64,000 nt of DNA. It comes from Siphonobacter curvatus (GTDB taxonomy: Bacteria > Bacteroidota > Bacteroidia > Cytophagales > Spirosomataceae). Shown here one piece after another: positions 35,101-40,790 of this stretch. The DNA lies in assembly GCF_002943425.1 (NCBI RefSeq), contig NZ_PTRA01000001.1, positions 3,596,001 to 3,660,000 on the forward strand. The letters are read 5' to 3'. The notes under the pieces were generated by a model, which was not told where the DNA came from, did not search any database, and saw only the letters and a list, made by a program, of their open reading frames with translations. Each line of letters starts with the position of its first letter. Within the stretch, counting starts at the first letter, position 1. The position numbers and the translations under genes are program-made.

Positions 35101-35226
35101 GCCGTGGGCGTGGTCTGGTCGATGATTATGGCCCTGCTGACAGTACCCGTGCTGTACGTGAAAATGATTAAACCGAAAGACAAAGCGTATCTGATGAGCG
35201 TTGGCCGCGATACGCAACCCGTCTAA
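32131..35226 (+). CDS. RND family efflux pump, inner membrane permease
   Basis: The 1031-residue transporter has the RND plan of two sets of six membrane helices, each after a large periplasmic loop. The proton relay Asp pair is in VVLGMVVDDAIVIADNYVEL near 397. Residues near 460-470 carry the second conserved block (PITVAIALSASFIVAMI). It resembles the AcrB-like hydrophobe or amphiphile group more than CusA. The N-terminus (MNFVKSSLKYSQVTLTVLLM) starts with the first helix, as expected. The TolC-like gene follows after 28 bases. Confidence 0.94.
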   Translation: MNFVKSSLKYSQVTLTVLLMVFAVGVHSLLTMPRREDPKITIRTGLVLAYFPGANSAQVEDQVTKKLEQYLFQFEEVKKSKTFSTTRDGAVVINVELEDKVKDPDVFWSKLRHELLVAKTLALPEGVRGPIVNSDFGDTEALVIGIESDQASYNELKDYLQKVEDQLRTLPAVSKIKRIGEQKEQIVITSNSEKLAQYGIKFTQVMNVLKSQNAISPTGNVKTGTAEVPLYANGGYSTESQIASQIIGTSKTGDVIRLGDVARITRQYQDPTSTTTVNGHRALMLAVEMHEGNNIVSFGKDVDAQLEAVQKLLPSTVKLTTIVNQPHLVDENVGHFIREFFLAIVSVVIVVILLLPFRIAAVAAMAIPMTVAVTFALLHAFGIELHQVSLAALIVVLGMVVDDAIVIADNYVELLDEGLDRWTAAWRSASDLVVPVLAATITIIASFMPMVILSGSVGEFIFALPITVAIALSASFIVAMILTPLLCYTFIKKGLHDPSEANKKKRTSLLDRMQNGYNAAIDWCMRHSGVTILGSLLTVALAGLLFTTIRQKFFPAAERNQFVVELWMPTGTKLDKTRAAISKIENVVKKDQRVTSYATFAGTSAPRFYYNFSPEVPVTNYAQILINTTDIASTQAMAEELTRQVDALVPEGRPQVKLMQQGTVTKAPVEVRIVGDDLPTLKQIGVQVDSVLRNTPGSAMVRTDFMEDYYGVNINLKGEANRLGFTTSSIGQTIYAGFNGAPVTTLYEGTTPVDLVVRLDETNRRNFDDLLNTYLSSPVTGASVPLRQIADLQPAWQTGRIMHRNGVRTLTVQSETQANLLPSELLKAVQPKIESLKLPAGYRIEYGGEYEGQKETFSQMVVVMVISIVLIFLILLFQFRNIKEAFLVMLTIPLSLFGAFLGLILTHNNFGFTAFVGLISLSGIVVRNAIILVDHTNELLKHGMDIPTAAAESGKRRLRPIFLTAMAAAIGVLPMILSGSPMWSPLASVIAVGVVWSMIMALLTVPVLYVKMIKPKDKAYLMSVGRDTQPV

Positions 35227-35254
35227 GTCTTTTCAACCCATTCCATTAAAACCC

Positions 35255-36571
35255 ATGAAAAAGGTTTTGTTATACAGCTTTCTGCTCGGCTCGGCGTGGT
35301 CCGTCCAAGCCCAGGAAGTACTCTCGCTGGAAGAAGCCAAAAGTCAGGCTTTACAGCATAATCGCTTGCTGAGTATTCAGAAAGAGAAAGTCCGCGAAAG
35401 CGAATACAAAGTCACCGAAGCCAAGACGAAGAATAAACCACAATTTCTGGCTTCGGGCATGTACGTCTTCAACGGGATTACGAAAGATCTGGCGATTCCC
35501 GCCGGAGCCTTTGGTCAGGTGGGAGGCACGTATCTGCCGCAACAACCCGTTCCCTTATTTCAGAGTAAACATAACCTCTTTCTCGGCTCGGTTGGAGCGT
35601 ACCAGCCCATTAGTCAGCTTGGAAAAATCAGGGTGGGTGTGAAAGCCGCCGAAGCCGACGTACGCATCGCCCAAACGCAGGTAACTAAAGCCGAGCTGGA
35701 GGTATTACAGGGCGTGGAGAAGCTGTATTACGGCGTGCTGATCGCTCAGAAGCAACTCGACGAAGCCAACGCCAATGTGCAGCTTACCCAGGCCAAGCTC
35801 TACGACGTAGAAAGTGCCCTGCTCGCGGGAAAAACCGACGAAGTATACAAAGTAGGTTTACAAGCCGATCTGGCCAACCAGCAGCAAAAAGTGGTGCAGA
35901 TTCTGAACCAGATGGAAGATTATGAGGCGGATCTGAAAGTCGTACTCGGGGTGCCAGATACGGATTCCTTACGGCTCACTGACGTTAGCGTGGCTGGACT
36001 GGCCGTGCAGCCGTTGAATACCTATTTGGAAGAAGCCCGGCAATCCAATCCGGACGTAAAACTGGCGACGCAAACCATCGAAAAAGTGGAGTACGGCATT
36101 GAAGCCGCCCGCAAGGACAAGTTGCCTAACGTCGGCGTACTGGCTGGCTACAATTACCAGAACGTCATTTCGGATTTACCAGCGAATAATTATTTCCTGG
36201 GACTGAACGTAAGCTGGAATATCTATGATTTCGGCAAACGCCGTTCAGAAGAAAACCAGCGGCTTTCGCAAAAGAAACAGGCCGAAGCCTATCAGGCTCA
36301 TACGCAGGAAGATGTAGCCGCTAAAATCAGTAAAGCGTACCGAAAAGTGACACAGTCGCAACGCCTCATTACGGTGGCCCAGCAGGCGGTTACCCTACGT
36401 CGCGAGGAAGTACGGATGAAAACCAATGCGAAAGAAGCGGGACTGAAACTGGAAAAAGATTTGCTGGAATCGAAGGCGAGTCTGGCGAAGGCGGAGCAGG
36501 ATCTGTACGGGGCTCAACTGGCCTATCGGCTGGCCATTGCGGAATTGAATACGCTGGCGGGCATTCGCTAA
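35255..36571 (+). CDS. TolC family outer membrane efflux protein
   Basis: The 438-residue protein has a signal peptide (MKKVLLYSFLLGSAWSVQAQ) and two related halves of long helices and strands, with LSLEEAKSQALQHNRLLSIQ near 23 and a second repeat near 250. This is the TolC layout. The ATG at 35255 precedes the signal peptide; a longer open frame from 35201 overlaps the pump gene and is not supported. It completes the three-part efflux machine. A T-tailed hairpin follows. Confidence 0.93.
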   Translation: MKKVLLYSFLLGSAWSVQAQEVLSLEEAKSQALQHNRLLSIQKEKVRESEYKVTEAKTKNKPQFLASGMYVFNGITKDLAIPAGAFGQVGGTYLPQQPVPLFQSKHNLFLGSVGAYQPISQLGKIRVGVKAAEADVRIAQTQVTKAELEVLQGVEKLYYGVLIAQKQLDEANANVQLTQAKLYDVESALLAGKTDEVYKVGLQADLANQQQKVVQILNQMEDYEADLKVVLGVPDTDSLRLTDVSVAGLAVQPLNTYLEEARQSNPDVKLATQTIEKVEYGIEAARKDKLPNVGVLAGYNYQNVISDLPANNYFLGLNVSWNIYDFGKRRSEENQRLSQKKQAEAYQAHTQEDVAAKISKAYRKVTQSQRLITVAQQAVTLRREEVRMKTNAKEAGLKLEKDLLESKASLAKAEQDLYGAQLAYRLAIAELNTLAGIR

Positions 36572-36588
36572 AAAAACTTACAGGAAAG

Positions 36589-36619
36589 AAAACGGCGGGC
36601 GGAAGTTTGCCGTTTTTTT
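36589..36619 (+). terminator. Terminator of the RND efflux operon
   Basis: AAAACGGC (36589-36596) and GCCGTTTT (36609-36616) form an 8-bp stem with a 12-base loop; the T-run continues to 36619. Confidence 0.78.
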
Positions 36620-36671
36620 ATAAATACATAGGAGCAACGGGCGGCAAGGGATTCGTTGCATCAGATCGTAC

Positions 36672-36902
36672 TTATTTCAGCACGTAGGCATGGGCGGGCT
36701 CTCCCTTCTCGAGTTTGATACGCACGCCATCGATTTCTTCGGGTACACGCCGCTCCCAGTGTTTAGTCAGACTTTTCACCCGCACCAGGATATACTCTTT
36801 TTCGTTTTCCCGCCGGATTGCCAGTCCCAGGAACCCCTGCTCATCGCGGAGTTGCCGGGACAATTCTTTTTTGATTTCGCCTACCGTACTCATCATCTTC
36901 AT
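36672..36902 (-). CDS. Small protein resembling the N-terminal domain of the adjacent protease
   Basis: The 76-residue product has GFLGLAIRRENEKEYILVRV followed by a proline-rich turn and RVPEEIDGVRIKLEKGEP. The order of a glycine-rich strand, an I/V-V-V strand and PxEIDGV is the pattern of the N-terminal domain in Nal1-like bacterial trypsin-fold proteins, and the neighbour at 36903 has GIGIGREGAEDYHIRVLV in the same place. Its start codon follows the protease stop with no gap, so the two are translationally coupled. A role as a free regulatory or inhibitory domain is inference. Confidence 0.65.
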   Translation of the reverse strand: MKMMSTVGEIKKELSRQLRDEQGFLGLAIRRENEKEYILVRVKSLTKHWERRVPEEIDGVRIKLEKGEPAHAYVLK

Positions 36903-37868
36903 TCATTTACTAAGGGTGACATTCAACGCCCGTAACACATTGGCAATGGGATTGGCAAAAGTCAGATTGCCGTCACCGGCAAACAACAAGCCGACGACTA
37001 ATCCCGTTCCCGCTTCCACGATAATTGATCCCGAGTCGCCGGGCTGAGAAAATGCGTTTCCATCTTCCCCTTCAATTTCGATCTGATCCACGAAATAGGC
37101 CTGCTTGCGACCAAACGTGACGGGTAAATCCGTGGAAAGCGAAACAACCGTGCCCGTGGTATACCCCGTGGTGCGACCGTATTTTTCCACTTTCATGCCG
37201 TACGTGGGCGTGGTAATGCCCGTCAGCGTAGCCAGCGGCGGATTCGACGGAGGAAAGTTAGTGGAAACCAGCGAATTATCCAAAGGTTCTGCCAGAGCGG
37301 CATCGACTTCGTTGGTTCCGCTAAAATCGATGGGGACAAACCGGGCCAGCGTTCCTACCCGGCTCGCATTCGATCCGCCATCGCGGACGCCGGGTTGCCA
37401 GATGGGATCGCCAGTTTTCGCTTCGTTGCCATTGGCAAAAACGTGATTATTGCTGAGCCAGTACGTCTTTCCCTGATCGTATACGGTACAACCCAGTGTA
37501 CCCGCCGATACAAGTTCATGCCCGATGGACACGCCATACCACAGGGGTCGCTGCGAGCGGCGGATGGGTTCATTGAAGGCAATGACCTGGTTGGCGTGAA
37601 TCATGCGTAAATCCGGCTCGTCGACTTCCAGTACGGTAGCCAGAGCCGTAATTTCCTGCGGAGAAAGGGGATTTTGAACGAGCACGCGAATGTGATAATC
37701 CTCCGCCCCCTCCCGTCCAATACCGATTCCGGCAATGGCGGGCTGAATGAGACGCGTACTGCTTTCGAGCACCGTATCCAGTCCGAAGGCCCGCACGATT
37801 TTATGTTGAGTAGCCAGCAACTGGCCCGACAATACACTTTTGGCCTGTACGGCTTTTTGGTAATTCAT
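36903..37868 (-). CDS. Trypsin-fold serine protease, Nal1-like group
   Basis: The 321-residue protein has an N-terminal domain (about 40-100) and a chymotrypsin-like domain. The likely triad is His in WLSNNHVFANG near 142, Asp in NEVDAALAEP near 188 and Ser in SQPGDSGSIIVEAG near 279. No signal peptide is present, so it works in the cytoplasm or reaches another site by an unknown route. Related bacterial proteins are widespread but largely unstudied. It is followed directly by the small protein at 36672; a MITE-like element lies upstream. Confidence 0.75.
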   Translation of the reverse strand: MNYQKAVQAKSVLSGQLLATQHKIVRAFGLDTVLESSTRLIQPAIAGIGIGREGAEDYHIRVLVQNPLSPQEITALATVLEVDEPDLRMIHANQVIAFNEPIRRSQRPLWYGVSIGHELVSAGTLGCTVYDQGKTYWLSNNHVFANGNEAKTGDPIWQPGVRDGGSNASRVGTLARFVPIDFSGTNEVDAALAEPLDNSLVSTNFPPSNPPLATLTGITTPTYGMKVEKYGRTTGYTTGTVVSLSTDLPVTFGRKQAYFVDQIEIEGEDGNAFSQPGDSGSIIVEAGTGLVVGLLFAGDGNLTFANPIANVLRALNVTLSK

Positions 37869-37883
37869 ACTATGCTTAGCAAC

Positions 37884-37920
37884 AGGTTCCGCAGGAACGG
37901 CTGGTTTTTAATTCGTATGT
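37884..37920 (-). repeat. Solo end of the MITE-like element
   Basis: CCGCAGGAACGGCTGGTTTT followed by TAATTCGTATG matches the terminal unit of copy 1 (reverse complement of 28305-28340) at most positions. It lies 16 bases from the protease start and may carry part of its promoter. Confidence 0.6.
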
Positions 37921-37975
37921 AATCGAAGCTTAGTCATAAAAAACAATGACCAAGTAGTATTTCTAAGATCACTAT

Positions 37976-38395
37976 TTCGTCCCGCTGAGACGGCTGGTCA
38001 TTAGTCCATATACATTCTATGTCGGCACGCCCGCCGCTCACCTCCTCTGGCTCAAAGCCACCGCATTGCCGAGAAGCTAGGCGGCTTGAGTGGAATTCCG
38101 GCATGGGATGCCCCGCATGGGATGCCCCGCATGGAATGCGGTAGGACGGGGTGCGGGTTTAGCTCGTCCATGGGGATACTCGATTGTCTTGAACCTCTGA
38201 CTAACCACCGTCAACAAACAACTTTCAAAAGATATCAGAGGATGAAAACCTCTCCCGCCCGTGAGCCATTCCATGGGGACCATCCCATGGTGGGAACAAT
38301 GCGGTAGCCTGGAGCTAAGCTAGGCAGTTACGGGGAGGTCCAGCCTGGAAGGCTCACTGACTATTAGTCAACCCTGCCTGCGGTAGCAAATTCCG
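37976..38395. mobile_element. MITE-like mosaic palindromic element, copy 2
   Basis: Ends 37976-38015 (CGTCCCGCTGAGACGGCTGG) and 38351-38395 (ACCCTGCCTGCGG) are inverted relatives of the copy 1 ends. The inside repeats copy 1 blocks in reverse order and opposite strand: the GGCACGCCCGCCGCTC block at 38023, the ACCGCATTGCC block at 38060 and the GGTCCAGCCTGGAAGGCTC block at 38335. The GCATGGGATGCCCC units (38101-38139) are in the same orientation as in copy 1. About 130 bases near 38140-38270 are not shared. Confidence 0.75.
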
Positions 38396-38491
38396 TCTAG
38401 GTGAATAACGAAGCTCTATAAAGGGGCTCACTGGTTACAGTAAGAAAGGCCAAACCCAGTCTTTATAAAACCTACTCTACAATTTCCTTAA

Positions 38492-39664
38492 TTAACGAAA
38501 CGCCCCATAACTACTCAGCTTATCCGCACGCAGCACCTGACCCGTGGCCTGAAACAGCATGTAGTTTACTTCTACCGAAGCATGATACTCGATCACCGCA
38601 TTTCGCCAGAGGCGTTTGGTAATCTGATAGGATCCCTGCGAGGAAACCTGCAATCGTAGGTGGTACGCGGCAGGTTCCTGCAATAATTGATGAAGCTGTT
38701 CGATCTGTCGCAACGAGGCTAGCGTGGATACCGGACTTTCGGTAACCTGCAAGTCGGTCCAGATTTTTGTCCCCGTTTGCTGATACGATGCGAGGGCCGT
38801 TTTCAATGCATCAACGGTTTGGGTTCGTTGCCGGGCCTGAAACATTTTCTCCGCTTCGTTACCTGCCCAGGTAGCCAGATGTTCGCGAAAGGCTTCCAGA
38901 TCCAGATTCATCTCCGTCATGCGTTCCAGTAGCTGGGCAAGTTCCGACAAGGTTCGTAACACTACGGATTCTGCCCCGACCCGAACAGGATATAGCCGTG
39001 GATAAAACAAAGTCACGGCAGCCTGACTGCTTTGCAGCTCCTTTTGCAAGAGAGCTACGGCGTCTTCTTCACTAAGCGTTACCGACTGACTCTTGATTTC
39101 CACTTCCTTCCGAAACAACTGCACCAGTTCAGCCAGTGATTGGACTACGCCCGTGGCCAAAGCCGGAGCCGCCAGCCATCCCATGCCCAAATTCTGACTT
39201 TGAGCCAGCGGTTTATTTTCCAGCCAGGCCCTACCCTGCTCCAGCACTTCGCTGGCTTGATCCAAGGTCGTTTGAATCGATCTATTCAGCGATTGAAGTT
39301 GCTGGAGTACTAATTGATACTTACTCAACGCCTGCACATCCGATTCCTGGTAGATCATCAGCCGGGCTCCCGCAGTCAGAATCGTCTGATTATCGGTGTA
39401 CACCTGCCTCATCAGTACGCGTAATTGCTGATGAGCGGATTCGATGATTTGCGGGAATTGTACCCCTTCACCTACCAAAATACTTCCATTAGGTACGGGC
39501 AGGGGGTTTGCAGGCCGCTCGCCCGTAAGGGTTCTAATTTCGGCTACCCGGGTTTCGGCGATACGTTTTTCGGCTTCTACGCGTTCAGCCCGGGCTTTTG
39601 CCAGCGTGGCGGCCTGACGGGCCTGCTTCAATTCGGCATCTTCGGCGGGCGTAGTTCCTTCCAT
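38492..39664 (-). CDS. Coiled-coil protein of unknown function
   Basis: The 390-residue product is almost wholly helical. It begins with a highly charged Ala/Glu/Arg coiled coil (ELKQARQAATLAKARAERVE at about 11-30) and continues with long amphipathic helices. A hydrophobic patch GMGWLAAPALATGVV near 160 could dip into a membrane but is short. There is no signal peptide. It is separated from the protease by 623 bases that hold the MITE-like element. I cannot assign a family; structural or membrane-scaffold roles are possible. Confidence 0.55.
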   Translation of the reverse strand: MEGTTPAEDAELKQARQAATLAKARAERVEAEKRIAETRVAEIRTLTGERPANPLPVPNGSILVGEGVQFPQIIESAHQQLRVLMRQVYTDNQTILTAGARLMIYQESDVQALSKYQLVLQQLQSLNRSIQTTLDQASEVLEQGRAWLENKPLAQSQNLGMGWLAAPALATGVVQSLAELVQLFRKEVEIKSQSVTLSEEDAVALLQKELQSSQAAVTLFYPRLYPVRVGAESVVLRTLSELAQLLERMTEMNLDLEAFREHLATWAGNEAEKMFQARQRTQTVDALKTALASYQQTGTKIWTDLQVTESPVSTLASLRQIEQLHQLLQEPAAYHLRLQVSSQGSYQITKRLWRNAVIEYHASVEVNYMLFQATGQVLRADKLSSYGAFR

Positions 39665-40067
39665 AGTAAGTAGTCAGAGGTTAAAGAACCGGGCAGGTAT
39701 TGCCACCAAACGATTCATTTCTCAAAAGAGCTGATTACGGTTTAGAGATACAAGTTTTTAGGAAGAAATAAGGCAGGCGAAAACGATTTTGCCAATACCC
39801 GACATATCCGGAGTTATAGCCTGCCAAGCTCAATAAAATCCGTTGGAGTGATGCAAAAACAGCAAACGTTTCAAACTTTCTACGCTTTACTAAACCTTTT
39901 TCCACTCATCCCGGCAAAGTAACCACTCATCCCTGAAATCTTAAAAAAACAGCCCTGACTGCAACGTAGCCCTGATTGTCTGCATCCTTGGTGTGTAAAT
40001 AAGGTTAGCCGTTTTGGAAAGCAAACCCCATCAATCACCGCTCATCCAGCAACCAAGCCTTACATAC
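39665..40067. other. Gene-poor stretch, no feature recognised
   Basis: This AT-richer stretch holds no supported reading frame. Several CACTCATCC-like words occur (39904, 39928, 40038), but no clear repeat unit could be defined. It probably carries the promoter of the coiled-coil gene on its left side. Confidence 0.3.
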
Positions 40068-40086
40068 TACTTTGCATTGCATAGTA
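40068..40086 (+). promoter_or_regulatory. Palindromic operator-like site TACTTTGCATTGCATAGTA
   Basis: The 19-base site has 9-base arms with one mismatch around a central T. It resembles the TACTTTG-type dyads seen at promoters of PadR-regulated genes in Bacteroidota, as I recall them. It is 127 bases before the secreted protein gene. No PadR gene is in the window. Confidence 0.4.
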
Positions 40087-40212
40087 CCTGTTTTCAACCC
40101 AACTTTGAATCATCAATCAGGCCAGTCGCCTTTGATGAATGTACCCAAGCCATGAATTTCTAACACAACTGATCATCTTTTTTTTGCCTGTCAATCTCAA
40201 TCGATAAAAGCC

Positions 40213-40596
40213 ATGAAAACTTCCATTCAATCTCTGTTCGCTCTTGCTTTCGCCTTCGTTACCCTGACTAGCTTTGCCGCTCCCACGGAAGATCCGAAGG
40301 AAACCGCTAAAACCTCCTACGCCGTCAATGTCTTCAAAGGCAAACAAGGCAAAGTCAACTTCCTCTTGGAAAAAGCAACGGGCAAGAAACTCACCGTATC
40401 GCTGCGAAATGCCAAGGGTGACATTCTTTTCAGTGAAAACATCAGTAAAAATGCTACCGGCTACGCCCGTCGTTTTGATATGAACGAACTAGCCGATGGT
40501 CAGTATCACATTGAAGTAACCGATGGTGAAACCATCGTCAAAAAAGACATCAGTCTTAATACTAATAAGCCCGCTCGCGTGGTGTTTGTGAATTAA
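40213..40596 (+). CDS. Small secreted beta-sandwich protein
   Basis: The 127-residue product has a signal peptide (residues 1-22, cleaved after SFA) and a single domain of alternating strands, including KLTVSLRNAKGDILFSENIS and ADGQYHIEVTDGETIVKKDI. This layout looks like the short C-terminal sorting-type beta-sandwich modules in secreted Bacteroidota proteins, here freestanding. Function is unknown. A long leader with a dyad precedes it and a strong terminator follows, so it is monocistronic and possibly abundant. Confidence 0.6.
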   Translation: MKTSIQSLFALAFAFVTLTSFAAPTEDPKETAKTSYAVNVFKGKQGKVNFLLEKATGKKLTVSLRNAKGDILFSENISKNATGYARRFDMNELADGQYHIEVTDGETIVKKDISLNTNKPARVVFVN

Positions 40597-40635
40597 TTAA
40601 TTTCCCTATATTCCTTCAATCGTGTCTGAATGCGC

Positions 40636-40675
40636 TCAGGCCTTTGTCCACCCGGCAAAGGCCTGAAACTTTTTT
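40636..40675 (+). terminator. Terminator of the secreted protein gene
   Basis: TCAGGCCTTTG (40636-40646) and CAAAGGCCTGA (40656-40666) form a perfect 11-bp stem with a 9-base loop, followed by AAC and a T-run. Confidence 0.8.
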
Positions 40676-40704
40676 ATAGGGGTTAATACAAATCGGGAAC
40701 CCTC

Positions 40705-40729
40705 TTTTACAAAAGAATCTTTTGTAAAA
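40705..40729 (+). promoter_or_regulatory. Perfect palindrome upstream of the FAD/Fe-S dehydrogenase
   Basis: TTTTACAAAAG, spacer AAT, CTTTTGTAAAA form an 11-bp perfect dyad. It ends 28 bases before the -7 element at 40758, where a regulator could block or assist the polymerase. A lactate-responsive regulator is a guess. Confidence 0.55.
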
Positions 40730-40757
40730 ACCCGACTCTTAAAAAAAGTCTATCGGT

Positions 40758-40765
40758 TACCTTTG
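40758..40765 (+). promoter_or_regulatory. -7 promoter element TACCTTTG
   Basis: TACCTTTG fully matches TAnnTTTG and lies 25 bases before the ATG at 40791. The preceding palindrome occupies the area where a -33 element would lie. Confidence 0.6.
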
Positions 40766-40790
40766 CACCCCCGAAGCAATAAAACGTACT

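Noticed and set aside
38086-38307. Open frames on both strands across the second element copy
   Set aside because: They coincide with palindromic repeats and have no conserved motif.
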